In this document: one piece after another, positions 10,064 through 19,439 of the stretch
Layout of the letters: each line of letters begins with the position of its first letter
How positions within the stretch are numbered: the stretch's first letter is position 1
Assembly: GCF_003596405.1 (NCBI RefSeq)
Contig: NZ_QYUR01000002.1
Span: 2,372,501 to 2,436,500, forward strand
Direction of reading: 5' to 3'
DNA: 64,000 bases
DNA from: Pseudomonas cavernicola
GTDB lineage: Bacteria > Pseudomonadota > Gammaproteobacteria > Pseudomonadales > Pseudomonadaceae
Position numbers and translations under genes: made by a program
The notes under the pieces: generated by a model
The model's input: the letters and a program-made list of their open reading frames with translations, nothing else
Database searches by the model: none
What the model was told of the DNA's origin: nothing

Positions 10064-10106
10064 AACTTCCTCATTTATTGGTGGCGGCATCGCCAAATTC
10101 TTATTC

Positions 10107-10145
10107 AGGAGCGAGCAGCGCTAATCGTTCGCGATGCTCGCTCCT
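10107..10145. repeat. REP-type palindrome (GTAGGAGCGAGC family)
   Basis: AGGAGCGAGCA at 10107-10117 and its exact complement TGCTCGCTCCT at 10135-10145 form an 11-bp stem. It carries the GTAGGAGCGAGC core common to Pseudomonas extragenic repeats and sits between leuB and the methyltransferase gene. A lone half (CTCGCTCCTAC) recurs at 10952-10962 on the other side of that gene. Confidence 0.7.
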
Positions 10146-10158
10146 ACGAAACAAAAGC

Positions 10159-10929
10159 TCAACGCTCAGCCCAGAGCACCAGCACATCGGTACTGAAGGA
10201 GCCGTCGTCGGTTATTTCGAAATACTCGCGCACCTCTTCACCCACCGCAGCCTGCAAGGCCCGGATGGCCGCACGGAACACCTCGGGGGTGCGCATGCGC
10301 TCAACCCATGAGCCGAACTCCAGGCGCAAACGCTGCCGCGTATGGCTGCGCGTGTAGAGACCAGCGTCGCTGACCTGCTGGAGCCACTCGGCCGCCGAAT
10401 AGTCGCGCACGTGGCTGGTGTCGCGCAGCACTTCCACCGTTTGCAGATGGGTATCCAGCAGCGGGCTGCCCGGCGACATCACATCGATAAAGGCCGCCAC
10501 GCCTCCCGGTTTGAGCACGCGCCGCACTTCCCGCAGGGCCAAACCAAGATCACTCCAGTGGTGCGCCGAATAACGACTGAAGACGAAATCGAACTCGCCA
10601 TCGGCAAACGGCAGCTTCTCGGCTGCACCGCGCTCGGTGCACACATTGCCCAGCCCACGCTGCTCGGCAGCCGCAGCGACCACCTCGAGCATTTGCGCCG
10701 ACAGGTCATAGGCCACCACCTCACCTACCAATGGTGCCACCTGGAAGCTGACATGCCCGGCGCCACAGCCGAGATCAAGCACGCGCGCATCCGCACGCCC
10801 TGCGACCGCTGCCTGCAGTAGCGCGAACTCAGCCCCTTGAGCATGCACTTGGCTGCTCAGGTAAGCGCTGGCCTGCTCGCCAAACTGGCGCTGGACGTTT
10901 TCTTCATGGGTCTTGTCGCTCACGGCCAC
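10159..10929 (-). CDS. Class I SAM-dependent methyltransferase
   Basis: A 256-residue UbiE/Bmt-like methyltransferase. The SAM-binding motif VLDLGCGAGHVS lies at about residues 49-60, motif II-like AYDLSAQML at 73-81, post-II LPFADGEFDFVFSRYSAHHW and motif III LREVRRVLKPGG. The substrate cannot be told from sequence. It sits between leuD and leuB on the same strand, the conserved position of PA3119 in P. aeruginosa, flanked on both sides by REP half-sites. The context suggests co-transcription with leucine genes rather than a role in that pathway. Confidence 0.88.
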   Translation of the reverse strand: MAVSDKTHEENVQRQFGEQASAYLSSQVHAQGAEFALLQAAVAGRADARVLDLGCGAGHVSFQVAPLVGEVVAYDLSAQMLEVVAAAAEQRGLGNVCTERGAAEKLPFADGEFDFVFSRYSAHHWSDLGLALREVRRVLKPGGVAAFIDVMSPGSPLLDTHLQTVEVLRDTSHVRDYSAAEWLQQVSDAGLYTRSHTRQRLRLEFGSWVERMRTPEVFRAAIRALQAAVGEEVREYFEITDDGSFSTDVLVLWAER

Positions 10930-10978
10930 CTTCCTTTAACTCGGACTAGAACTCGCTCCTACAGAAAGCGTGAAAGCT

Positions 10979-11623
10979 TCAGGCGTCGCGGAACAACCAA
11001 GGCTGGCTTTGCCGATGCTTAACCTCGAAGGCACTAATGGCCTCGCGGTCTTGCAGGGTCAGGCCGATATCGTCCAAACCATTCAACAAGCAATGCTTAC
11101 GGAAATCATCGACCTCAAAACTCAACACCTTGCCATCGGCGCGCGTCACGGTCTGCACCGCCAGATCCACGCTCAGCTGATAGCCCTCATTGGCCTCGAC
11201 CAACTGGAACAGCTCGTCGACCTCAGCTTCCGGCAAGATGATCGGCAGCAGGCCGTTCTTGAAACTGTTGTTGAAGAAGATGTCGGCATAACTCGGCGCG
11301 ATGATGGCGCGGAAGCCGTACTCCTCCAGCGCCCACGGTGCGTGCTCGCGACTGGAGCCACAGCCGAAGTTCTCGCGGGCCAGCAGCACGCTGGCACCCT
11401 GGTAACGCGCTTGGTTGAGCACGAAATCCTGGTTCAGCGGGCGATTGGAGTTATCCCGGCCCGGCTGGCCGACATCCAGGTAACGCCACTCATCGAACAG
11501 GTTCGGGCCGAAGCCCGAGCGCTTGATCGACTTCAAAAATTGCTTGGGGATGATCTGGTCGGTGTCGACGTTGGCACGATCGAGCGGAGCGACGAGACCG
11601 GTGTGCTGGGTAAAAGGCTTCAT
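10979..11623 (-). CDS. leuD: 3-isopropylmalate dehydratase small subunit
   Basis: Pairs with LeuC to isomerise 2- to 3-isopropylmalate. 214 residues from the ATG at 11623 (AGGAG eight bases upstream), starting [20 protein letters not shown]. Typical motifs: [28 protein letters not shown] and [14 protein letters not shown]. One base separates the leuC stop from this start (TGAgATG), so translation is coupled. A longer in-frame start inside leuC is not supported. Confidence 0.97.
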   Translation of the reverse strand: MKPFTQHTGLVAPLDRANVDTDQIIPKQFLKSIKRSGFGPNLFDEWRYLDVGQPGRDNSNRPLNQDFVLNQARYQGASVLLARENFGCGSSREHAPWALEEYGFRAIIAPSYADIFFNNSFKNGLLPIILPEAEVDELFQLVEANEGYQLSVDLAVQTVTRADGKVLSFEVDDFRKHCLLNGLDDIGLTLQDREAISAFEVKHRQSQPWLFRDA

Positions 11624-11624
11624 C

Positions 11625-13073
11625 TCAGGCTCCTGTGCTCGGCGCAGTTTCTTTAGAGAGTGTGCGTACATCGATAAACCGACCAGTCACCGCGGCCGCG
11701 GCGGCCATTGCCGGGCTGACCAAGTGGGTACGCCCGCCGGCGCCCTGGCGACCTTCGAAGTTGCGGTTGGAGGTGGATGCGCAATGCTCGCCACTACCCA
11801 ACTTGTCCGGGTTCATCGCCAGGCACATCGAACAGCCCGGTTCACGCCACTCAAAACCGGCTTCGATAAAGATGGTGTGCAGACCTTCCTGCTCGGCCTG
11901 CGCCTTGACCAGACCGGAGCCCGGCACCACCATCGCTTGCTTGACCGTTGAGGCAACCTTGCGGCCTTTGGCGATAGCCGCGGCAGCGCGCAGATCCTCG
12001 ATCCGCGAGTTGGTGCAGGAGCCGATGAACACGCGATCCAGGTGGATATCGGTAATCGCCTGATTCGCCGCCAAGCCCATGTACTTCAAGGCCCGTTCGA
12101 TCGAGTCTTTTTTAACCGGGTCGGCCTCTTTGCTCGGGTCAGGCACATACGCATCCACCGGCAAGACCATCTCCGGCGAGGTGCCCCAGGTCACTTGCGG
12201 CTTGATCTGCGCGGCGTCCAACTCAACCACGGTGTCGAATACCGCATCGGCGTCGGAAACCAGATCTTTCCAGGCCTCTACCGCTGCGTCCCAATCCGCG
12301 CCTTTCGGCGCAAACGGACGGCCCTCGATGTAAGCGACGGTTTTCTCATCCGCAGCCACCAGGCCCACGCGCGCACCGGCCTCAATGGCCATGTTGCAGA
12401 TGGTCATGCGGCCTTCTATCGACAAATCGCGAATCGCGCTGCCGGCGAACTCCAGAGCATGGCCGTTGCCACCCGCAGTGCCGATCTTGCCAATGATGGC
12501 CAGCACGATGTCCTTGGCGGTGACGCCGAAAGACAACTGCCCTTCGACCTTGACCAGCATGTTCTTCATCTTCTTCGCGACCAGGCACTGAGTCGCCAGC
12601 ACATGCTCAACTTCAGAAGTACCGATACCGTGAGCCAGCGCACCGAAAGCACCATGGGTCGAGGTATGGGAGTCGCCGCACACCACGGTCATGCCCGGCA
12701 AAGTCGCGCCCTGCTCCGGGCCGATCACGTGAACGATGCCCTGACGCACGTCGTTCATCTTGAATTCGAGGATGCCGAACTCATCGCAGTTATCGTCAAG
12801 GGTCTGCACCTGGATGCGCGAAACTTCGTCGGCGATGGCAGCGATACCACCTTTACGCTCGGCGAGCGTGGTTGGCACGTTGTGGTCCGGGGTGGCGATG
12901 TTGGCATCGATGCGCCACGGCTTGCGCCCAGCCAAACGCAGACCCTCGAAGGCTTGCGGCGAGGTCACTTCGTGGAGGATGTGGCGGTCGATATAAATCA
13001 GCGACGAACCGTCATCCCGACGTTTAACCTCATGCGCGTCCCAGAGCTTGTCGTAGAGCGTTTTGCCGGCCAT
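11625..13073 (-). CDS. leuC: 3-isopropylmalate dehydratase large subunit
   Basis: Aconitase-type [4Fe-4S] subunit, 482 residues. The cluster Cys residues are visible in GSCTNSR and in [28 protein letters not shown] near the N-terminus and [16 protein letters not shown] are family hallmarks. The ATG at 13073 has a GAGGA site. It is transcribed divergently from a LysR gene across 138 bp, the arrangement seen for PA3121/PA3122, so that regulator may act on the leu genes. Confidence 0.97.
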   Translation of the reverse strand: MAGKTLYDKLWDAHEVKRRDDGSSLIYIDRHILHEVTSPQAFEGLRLAGRKPWRIDANIATPDHNVPTTLAERKGGIAAIADEVSRIQVQTLDDNCDEFGILEFKMNDVRQGIVHVIGPEQGATLPGMTVVCGDSHTSTHGAFGALAHGIGTSEVEHVLATQCLVAKKMKNMLVKVEGQLSFGVTAKDIVLAIIGKIGTAGGNGHALEFAGSAIRDLSIEGRMTICNMAIEAGARVGLVAADEKTVAYIEGRPFAPKGADWDAAVEAWKDLVSDADAVFDTVVELDAAQIKPQVTWGTSPEMVLPVDAYVPDPSKEADPVKKDSIERALKYMGLAANQAITDIHLDRVFIGSCTNSRIEDLRAAAAIAKGRKVASTVKQAMVVPGSGLVKAQAEQEGLHTIFIEAGFEWREPGCSMCLAMNPDKLGSGEHCASTSNRNFEGRQGAGGRTHLVSPAMAAAAAVTGRFIDVRTLSKETAPSTGA

Positions 13074-13211
13074 CAGAAAATCCTCATCAGCGTGTTTCTC
13101 TGCCGCAGCTATTAAATAGCCCTTTGGCTTATGTGGATGATCCTAGGGACTTGCATTAAATAACTCAAATTCATATTTTTCATACTTTGGATAACCCACA
13201 GGAATTCGAGC

Positions 13212-14093
13212 ATGGATCTGGCCAGCCTCAACGCCTTCATCGCCATCGCCGAAACCGGCAGTTTTTCTGGGGCGGGAGAACGTCTGCATCTAACCCAGCC
13301 CGCGATCAGCAAACGCATCGCCAGTCTCGAGCAACAGCTGAATGTGCGCCTATTCGATCGCCTGGGCCGCGAAGTCAGCCTGACTGAGGCCGGCCGCGCT
13401 CTGCTGCCGCGCGCCTATCAGATTCTCAATGTACTGGATGACACCCGCCGCGCCCTGACCAACCTCAACGGCGAGGTGAGCGGCCGACTGACGCTCGCCA
13501 CCAGCCACCACATCGGCCTGCACCGCCTGCCACCGCTGCTGCGCGCCTTTACCCGGGCGCATCCGCAGGTGGCGTTGGATATCCAGTTTCTCGACTCGGA
13601 AGTCGCCTATGAGGAAATCCTCCATGGTCGCGCGGAGTTGGCGGTGATCACCCTGGCGCCGGAAACCCACGCACCGGTCAGAGCGGTGGTGGTGTGGGAC
13701 GATCCGCTCGACTTCGTCGCCGCCCCCGAGCATCCGCTGGCGCGCAGCGGTGCCATCACCCTGGCTGACGTGGCGCGGTATCCGGCGGTGTTCCCCGGCG
13801 GCAATACCTTTACCCATCACATCGTCAGCAAGCTGTTCGCCGCCGAAGGGCTGACGCCAAACATTGGCATGAGCACCAACTACCTGGAGACGATCAAGAT
13901 GATGGTGTCCATCGGCCTGGCCTGGAGCGTGCTGCCGCGCACCATGCTCGATGAGCAGGTGGTTCGCCTACCCATATCGGGTGTTCAGCTAAGCCGGCAA
14001 CTGGGGTACATTTTGCATACCGAACGCACGCTGTCGAACGCCGCCAAGGCGTTCATGCAGTTGCTCGATGGCCAGCGCCGCGCTATTGCCTAG
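13212..14093 (+). CDS. LysR-family regulator divergent from leuC
   Basis: 293 residues. An N-terminal winged helix-turn-helix (AIAETGSFSGAGERLHLTQP through ISKRIASLEQQL, about 10-45) is followed by a LysR effector domain (RLTLATSHHIGLHRLPPLLR; GLAWSVLPRTML). It matches the PA3122-type regulator by position. The 138-bp gap to leuC is AT-rich (TTAAATAG, TTGCATTAAATAA), which suits a shared control region. The effector is unknown; a leucine-pathway intermediate is a guess from context. Confidence 0.9.
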   Translation: MDLASLNAFIAIAETGSFSGAGERLHLTQPAISKRIASLEQQLNVRLFDRLGREVSLTEAGRALLPRAYQILNVLDDTRRALTNLNGEVSGRLTLATSHHIGLHRLPPLLRAFTRAHPQVALDIQFLDSEVAYEEILHGRAELAVITLAPETHAPVRAVVVWDDPLDFVAAPEHPLARSGAITLADVARYPAVFPGGNTFTHHIVSKLFAAEGLTPNIGMSTNYLETIKMMVSIGLAWSVLPRTMLDEQVVRLPISGVQLSRQLGYILHTERTLSNAAKAFMQLLDGQRRAIA

Positions 14094-14149
14094 CCGGCCT
14101 CGCTGTGGCTAAGGTGCGCACCTATAACAACAAGAAAAAAGGTTATCGC

Positions 14150-14227
14150 ATGAACCCGCTTCGCCAGCATTGCGCGGGCGGCGCCGCTTCCGTCTCCGGA
14201 GAGTGCGCCCATGACCGCGCCGGGTAA
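14150..14227 (+). CDS. Possible 25-aa upstream peptide overlapping the PAS-GGDEF-EAL start
   Basis: An ATG at 14150 preceded by AAAAAAGG opens a 25-codon frame that ends at 14227, inside the next gene and in another frame. Its ribosome site looks better than that of the large gene. It may be a leader that couples translation, or chance. No homology is recognisable. Confidence 0.25.
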   Translation: MNPLRQHCAGGAASVSGECAHDRAG

Positions 14228-17200
14228 TCCCAGACTGCCTTCGCTTGCCATCCCGAACTTTAACGCCACCCCGGTCGAGCAACCATTGCATGACGCCCCG
14301 AGCTTGCTCGCCGCACTCGACAGCGCCGGACTGGGCACCTTCTCCTGGAGCATCAGCGGCGGGCGGTTCAGTTTGTCGAACGGCGCCAAGGCCCTGCTCG
14401 GCCTGGACCCCGCACACCCGCTGCCAGCGCGGTTCGATTATCTCGATCTGATCCCCTCCGAGGACCGCGACGCGCTCCGCGAAACAGCCCGCGCCGTACT
14501 CGCGGCACCCGGCACCAGCCACCTCCTGCAACACCGCATGCGCTGGCCGGATGGCAGCCTACATTGGCTGGAGGCGAGTCTCACCGTGCAACTGCAAGCG
14601 GACGGCGATACCCGCCTGGTGGGCGTGCTGCGCGACATCACCACACGCAAGGCGCGCAGCGAGGCGTTACGCAGCAGCGAGGAGACATTCAGCAGAACCT
14701 TCTACAACAGCCCGGACGCGGTGGTCATCACCGAACGCGACACGGGCCGCTTCCTCGAACTCAACCCCAGTTTCGAGCGGCGCTTCGGCTGGAGCCGCGC
14801 CGAGGCCCTGCAGCAGACTTCGCAGAGCCTGAGCATCTGGGTCGATCCTCAAGATCGCCAGCGTATGCTCGAGTTGCTGCAGCACGACGGCCAATTGCGC
14901 GAACTGGAAGTTCGCCTGCGTGCTCGCGACGGCAGCATCAGCCTCAACCTGCTCTATGGCAGCGAAATAGAAGCGCATGACCAAACCTGCCTGGCGCTGA
15001 CCGTGCGCGACGTTACCCAGTTGCGTGCGCAGGAGCAGGCACTCAAGGACAGCCAGGAGCAACTGACCCTGGCCCTGACGGCCGCGCACCTGGGTACCTG
15101 GGATCTGGACATTCCGACGCAGAACCTCGAACTCTCGGCCCACTCCGCGGAGCTCCACGGCATGCCGCCCGGCCCCTTCGTCGGCCATATCGAACGGTTC
15201 TTTTCCTACCTGCCGGACGATGATCGCCAGGCCATGCGGCGCGTCTTTCGCGAACTGCTGCAAGGCCTGCGCAGCGACTTTCGCATCATCTACCGCTCAC
15301 AGCAGGCCAGCGGCACAATCCGCCACCTGGAAACCACCGGCAAGATCTATCACGACGCCTGCGGCCAACCCCAGCGGCTGGTCGGCACGCTTGCCGACAT
15401 CAGCGAACAGGTACAGCACGAGCAGCGCCTGAGCGCCTCCGAAGAAAAGTTCGCCAGCCTGTTCCAGACCAGCCCTTATCCGGTCTGCCTGCTGCGGGTG
15501 CACGACGCCACATTCTTGGAGATCAACCCCAGCTTCACGGAAACCTTCGGCTGGCGGCCCGAGGAGATCACCGGCAAAGACAGCGATGCGATTCAGCTGA
15601 TCGCCGATCCCGAGCGGCGCCACGCGCTGCATCAGCGCATGATCGCCGAGCTCCAACTGGACAACGTCGAGGTGCAGCTGCAGACCAAGGACGGCCGGGC
15701 GCTAGTCTGCATGCTGTCCTGCCGCTATATCCGCATCGACGGCGCGACCTGCATCAGCACCACGATCTTCAATATCACCGAGCAGCAGCGCGCCGAGGCC
15801 GCGCTGCGCGCCAGCGAGGAGAAGTTCGCCAAGGCGTTCCACACCAGCCCGGACGCCATCTCCATCACCGAGTACGCGAGCGGCCGCTACCTCGAAGTCA
15901 ACGAAGGCTTCTGCCGCCTGACCGGCTACCAGATGGAGGAGGTACTTGGGCGCACGCCCGTCGAGCTGAGAATCTGGGATCACAGCTTCAATCGCCAGAT
16001 CATGCTCGAGCGTCTCGAGCATGACGGCCATATCCGCCATCACGAAGTGTCCTTGCGTCACCATGACGGCTCGACCCGGCTGGTCGATGCCTCCATCGAG
16101 CCACTCGATCTCAATGGCCAGCGCTGCCTGCTCTTGACTGCCCGGGATATCGGCGACCTGAAGGACGCCCAGGCGCAGATCCAGCATCTGGCCTACCACG
16201 ACTCGCTGACCAACCTGCCCAATCGCGCCCTGCTGATGGATCGTTTGACCCAGCAGATAGCTCTGCTCAAGCGCCACGAGTTGCGCGGCGCCCTGCTGTT
16301 CCTTGACCTTGACCATTTCAAACACATCAACGACTCGCTCGGCCACCCGGTTGGCGACTCGGTGTTGAAGATGGTCACCGCGCGCCTGGAAGCCAGCGTC
16401 CGTCAGGAGGACACAGTGGCCCGCCTCGGTGGAGACGAGTTCGTCGTGCTGCTTTCCGGCCTGGAAGGTAAGCGTTCGGTAGTCACCCGTCAGGTGCGCC
16501 AAATTGCAGAGAAGCTGCGCAAGCTGTTGGCCGAACCCATGCTGCTCGATGGCCATCGCCTGCAAGTCACGCCCAGCATGGGCATCGCCCTGATCCCCGA
16601 TCATGGCAGCACCCCAGCCGACCTGCTTAAACGCGCCGACATCGCTCTGTATCGAGCCAAAGACTCCGGGCGCAACGCCATCCAACTGTTCCGCACGACC
16701 ATGCAAGAGGCGGCCAGCGAACGCCTGCGCCTGGAAAACGACCTACGCCAAGCCCTGGTGCGCGGCGAGTTCGAGTTGAGTTTCCAGCCGCAAGTGGATG
16801 CTCGCAATGGCCGTGTAGTGGGCGCCGAAGCCTTGCTCCGCTGGCAGCACCCGACCCGCGGCGCGCAGTCGCCGGCGCACTTTATCCAGGTACTGGAGGA
16901 AAGCGGGTTGATTCTCGAAGTCGGCGGCTGGGTACTGGCCGAAGCCTGTTACGCCTGCGCCCAACTGCTCGAGGAACACTTGGTCGAGGCCAATCACTTC
17001 AGCCTGTGCGTCAACATCAGCCCGCTGCAGTTCCGCCAGAACAACTTTGTCGAACGGGTAGCGAGCAGCCTGCGCGACAGTAACCTGCCCCACTCCATGC
17101 TCAAATTGGAGATCACCGAAGGCATCGTCATCCAGAATATCGACGACACCATCGCCAAGATGCACCGACTGAAGAAGCTCGGCGTCAGCTTCGCCATGGA

Positions 17201-17507
17201 CGACTTCGGCACCGGCTATTCATCGCTGACGTACCTCAAGCGCTTACCGGTGGATGTACTGAAGATCGACCAATCCTTCGTCCGCGACGCCACCAATGAC
17301 CCCAACGACGCAGAAATCATCCGCGCCATTGTCGCCATGGCCCGCAGCCTGGGCCTGGAAATGATTGCCGAAGGGGTCGAGCAGCAGGAGCAACTGGACT
17401 TCCTGCAACAACAGGGCTGCCATTTGTACCAGGGCTACCTGTATAGCAAGCCGTTACCGCTGCCGGAGTTTCGTGCCCTGCTCGCCCATGCAGCGCAACG
17501 GCCATGA
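14211..17507 (+). CDS. Multi-PAS GGDEF-EAL cyclic-di-GMP enzyme
   Basis: A 1098-residue soluble-looking signalling protein with no transmembrane segment. Five PAS-like modules begin near residues 31, 157, 285, 410 and 535; the second, fourth and fifth share the opening SEE(T/K)F. A GGDEF domain follows at about 665-825 with intact RLGGDEF (motif at 740-744) and substrate-binding LDLDHFKHINDS. An EAL domain follows at about 840-1090 with intact EALLRWQHP (from 873) and MDDFGTGYSS. Both catalytic motifs are complete, so synthesis, hydrolysis or both are possible; such tandem proteins often favour the phosphodiesterase side. The start at 14211 has a GGAG about ten bases upstream. Confidence 0.93.
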   Translation: MTAPGNPRLPSLAIPNFNATPVEQPLHDAPSLLAALDSAGLGTFSWSISGGRFSLSNGAKALLGLDPAHPLPARFDYLDLIPSEDRDALRETARAVLAAPGTSHLLQHRMRWPDGSLHWLEASLTVQLQADGDTRLVGVLRDITTRKARSEALRSSEETFSRTFYNSPDAVVITERDTGRFLELNPSFERRFGWSRAEALQQTSQSLSIWVDPQDRQRMLELLQHDGQLRELEVRLRARDGSISLNLLYGSEIEAHDQTCLALTVRDVTQLRAQEQALKDSQEQLTLALTAAHLGTWDLDIPTQNLELSAHSAELHGMPPGPFVGHIERFFSYLPDDDRQAMRRVFRELLQGLRSDFRIIYRSQQASGTIRHLETTGKIYHDACGQPQRLVGTLADISEQVQHEQRLSASEEKFASLFQTSPYPVCLLRVHDATFLEINPSFTETFGWRPEEITGKDSDAIQLIADPERRHALHQRMIAELQLDNVEVQLQTKDGRALVCMLSCRYIRIDGATCISTTIFNITEQQRAEAALRASEEKFAKAFHTSPDAISITEYASGRYLEVNEGFCRLTGYQMEEVLGRTPVELRIWDHSFNRQIMLERLEHDGHIRHHEVSLRHHDGSTRLVDASIEPLDLNGQRCLLLTARDIGDLKDAQAQIQHLAYHDSLTNLPNRALLMDRLTQQIALLKRHELRGALLFLDLDHFKHINDSLGHPVGDSVLKMVTARLEASVRQEDTVARLGGDEFVVLLSGLEGKRSVVTRQVRQIAEKLRKLLAEPMLLDGHRLQVTPSMGIALIPDHGSTPADLLKRADIALYRAKDSGRNAIQLFRTTMQEAASERLRLENDLRQALVRGEFELSFQPQVDARNGRVVGAEALLRWQHPTRGAQSPAHFIQVLEESGLILEVGGWVLAEACYACAQLLEEHLVEANHFSLCVNISPLQFRQNNFVERVASSLRDSNLPHSMLKLEITEGIVIQNIDDTIAKMHRLKKLGVSFAMDDFGTGYSSLTYLKRLPVDVLKIDQSFVRDATNDPNDAEIIRAIVAMARSLGLEMIAEGVEQQEQLDFLQQQGCHLYQGYLYSKPLPLPEFRALLAHAAQRP

Positions 17508-17580
17508 GACTAGGAAAGCCGGGCGAGCACTGCAGGCGTAAGGGCGAATCACCCCATAGGAATTGCATGAAGCAGAAATG

Positions 17581-17608
17581 AACAAGGGCGCCTCTCGGCG
17601 CCCTTGTT
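17581..17608. terminator. Bidirectional terminator between c-di-GMP gene and ibpA
   Basis: A perfect 12-bp stem (AACAAGGGCGCC / GGCGCCCTTGTT) with a TCTC loop lies between the convergent GGDEF-EAL gene and ibpA. A short T-rich run follows on the plus strand. It can serve both genes. Confidence 0.7.
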
Positions 17609-17621
17609 CTTACGGCAAAGA

Positions 17622-18068
17622 TTAACTTTCCAGCGCAGGGCCCACGCCGTTGATCGGGATGCGCTTGGCCTTCGCCTCTTCCGGCACGATCCGCTCCAGA
17701 TCGATATTCAGCAGGCCGTTGGACAGTGCCGCAGACTTGACCTCGATATGGTCAGCCAGACGGAAAGACAACTTAAAGGCACGCTGAGCGATGCCATGGT
17801 GCAGATAGGTGACGTTCTGCGCGCTGTCGGCGCGCTTGCCGCCACTCACCGTCAACACGCCACGCTCGACCTGCAGTTCCAGGTCATCATCCTGGAAACC
17901 GGCGGCGGCAATGACAATGCGGTACTGGTCGTCCGCGTGTTTTTCGACGTTATAGGGCGGGTAGGAACTACCGGGCTCATTGCGCATGGCCGATTCGAAC
18001 AGATCGTTAAAGCGATCGAAACCGATGGAATGGCGAAACAGCGGTGCCCAGGAACATGCAGTGCTCAT
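17622..18068 (-). CDS. ibpA: Small heat-shock protein (Hsp20/IbpA)
   Basis: 148 residues with the IbpA-type start MSTACSWAPLFRHSIGFDRF and PPYNVEK. An alpha-crystallin domain spans about residues 35-125 (YRIVIAAAGFQDDDLEL, GVLTVSGGKR, FKLSFRLADHIEVKSA, NGLLNIDLER). The C-terminal RIPI is the IxI-type motif used in oligomer assembly. It holds unfolded proteins for refolding by DnaK/ClpB. Regulation is visible: a near-consensus sigma-32 promoter and a ROSE-like hairpin covering the ribosome site lie directly upstream. Confidence 0.96.
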   Translation of the reverse strand: MSTACSWAPLFRHSIGFDRFNDLFESAMRNEPGSSYPPYNVEKHADDQYRIVIAAAGFQDDDLELQVERGVLTVSGGKRADSAQNVTYLHHGIAQRAFKLSFRLADHIEVKSAALSNGLLNIDLERIVPEEAKAKRIPINGVGPALES

Positions 18069-18126
18069 ATAAATCTCCTGATTTCAGCGAGTAATTGACC
18101 CGGGACCCGCTTGCGGCATCCCGGTA
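18069..18126 (-). ncRNA. ROSE-type RNA thermometer in the ibpA 5' UTR
   Basis: The predicted leader of about 58 nt ends with CUCGCU-gaaauc-AGGAG, then the ATG. The UCGCU (18086-18090) pairs with the Shine-Dalgarno AGGA (18076-18079) leaving one bulged G; this is the U(U/C)GCU signature of ROSE elements on small heat-shock genes. A second stem upstream (ACCGGGA with TCCCGGGT) gives the usual multi-hairpin layout. Melting at heat-shock temperature would free the ribosome site. No folding was computed; the call rests on the motif, its place and the downstream gene. Confidence 0.65.
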
Positions 18127-18133
18127 CTCTTAG

Positions 18134-18161
18134 AAATAGGGACTGACGGAGCGATTTCAAG
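18134..18161 (-). promoter_or_regulatory. Sigma-32 (RpoH) promoter of ibpA
   Basis: On the minus strand CTTGAAA (18161-18155), a 13-base spacer and CCCTATTT (18141-18134). This matches CTTGAAA-N13-CCCCATNT with a single mismatch. Transcription would start near 18126. Confidence 0.75.
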
Positions 18162-18187
18162 GCCGCGCTGATTGCGCCGAAAAAACC

Positions 18188-19162
18188 TCAGACCGCCGCC
18201 AACAGTTGCTCTTGATTCAGCTCAACACCCAACATGACATCGATCCGCTCACAGCAGCTCTCCCGCCGCACGGCATTGAACAGCTGCACCGCTTCCGGGT
18301 AATTGCGCGTCAGCAGGCCTAGCCACTGCTTCAGTCGACCCGGCGCATAGCGCGGGGAAAGCTTGCGCCGCGCCTGTAGCCAGAACTCCTGCAACAAGGG
18401 CATGAACTCGGCCCAGCGCATTTCCAGTACTTCATGGCCGGCCCGCGCCGCCGCGATCTGCCGCGCCAAGTCCGGGCGCGAAACCAGCCCACGGCCGAGC
18501 ATGATGTCCTCGACCCCGCTGACCTCGCGGCAACGGCGCCAGTCGTCGATGCTCCAGATTTCGCCATTGGCGAACACCGGCACCTTGACCACCTCCTGTA
18601 CCCGCGCCACCCACTCCCAATGCGCCGGCGGCTTATAGCCGTCGACCTTGGTTCGCGCGTGCACCACGATCTGTGCCGCCCCACCCTCGGCCAGCGCCCG
18701 CGCGCAATCCAAAGCACCATCGGGGCTGTCGAAACCCAGGCGCATCTTCGCCGTGACTGGAATCGCCGCCGGCACTGCACGGCGTACCTCGCGGAGGATG
18801 GCATGCAGCAGCTCCGGCTCTTTGAGCAGGACCGCGCCGCCGCGGGACTTGTTGACGGTTTTGGCCGGGCAGCCGAAGTTCAGGTCGATCACCGGCGCGC
18901 CCAGCTCGCAGGCGAAGGCGGCGTTATCGCCCAGGCAAATGGGATCGGAACCGAGCAATTGCAACCGCAGTGGCGTACCGGCGACGGTTCGCGCACCGGC
19001 CTCCAGCTCAGGCGCCAACTGCTGATAGGTCGTCGCCGGCAACAAGCGTTCAGACACACGGATAAACTCGGTGACGCACCAGTCGATACCGCCGACACGC
19101 GTCAGCACATCCCGCAGGATCTCGTCGACCAGGCCTTCCATAGGCGCCAGGGCGATTTGCAT
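18188..19162 (-). CDS. dusC: tRNA-dihydrouridine(16) synthase
   Basis: FMN enzyme that reduces U16 in tRNA. From the ATG at 19162 it is 324 residues and starts [20 protein letters not shown], the DusC signature. Also visible are [14 protein letters not shown] with the catalytic Cys, [45 protein letters not shown] and [12 protein letters not shown] long in-frame extension upstream is repeat DNA and is not part of the protein. Confidence 0.95.
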   Translation of the reverse strand: MQIALAPMEGLVDEILRDVLTRVGGIDWCVTEFIRVSERLLPATTYQQLAPELEAGARTVAGTPLRLQLLGSDPICLGDNAAFACELGAPVIDLNFGCPAKTVNKSRGGAVLLKEPELLHAILREVRRAVPAAIPVTAKMRLGFDSPDGALDCARALAEGGAAQIVVHARTKVDGYKPPAHWEWVARVQEVVKVPVFANGEIWSIDDWRRCREVSGVEDIMLGRGLVSRPDLARQIAAARAGHEVLEMRWAEFMPLLQEFWLQARRKLSPRYAPGRLKQWLGLLTRNYPEAVQLFNAVRRESCCERIDVMLGVELNQEQLLAAV

Positions 19163-19232
19163 ACACAAGGTTCTCAAGGAAAAGGCGCGCAGTTTACGGG
19201 CAACTCCCGCGTAGGAGAAATCCTGCGCAAAG

Positions 19233-19410
19233 CTGTTGGCGCTGAACTGTTGGCGCTGAAGCAGGTCGGTGCTGAAGTAGGTTGGTGCTGAACGCAGTGA
19301 TGCCCAACAAGGAGTCGCCCCGCGACTCCCGATACTCGGCCCCACACACATACAAGCCCGGCCTTATAGGCCGGTTGTTGGGCATCGCCTTCGGCTCAGC
19401 GCCAACCTAC
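19233..19410. repeat. Short tandem units plus 134-bp palindromic repeat
   Basis: Four tandem 14-16-base units of the type CTGTTGGCGCTGAA run from 19233 to 19293. The last overlaps the left arm (GTAGGTTGGTGCTGA, 19277-19291) of a long imperfect palindrome whose right arm is TCAGCGCCAACCTAC (19396-19410). Inner arms GATGCCCAACAA (19299-19310) and TTGTTGGGCATC (19375-19386) also match. It fills the gap between dusC and the thioesterase gene and resembles extragenic palindromes of Pseudomonas. Confidence 0.7.
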
Positions 19411-19439
19411 ACAACGCTTAACCAGGCATTAACGACCTG

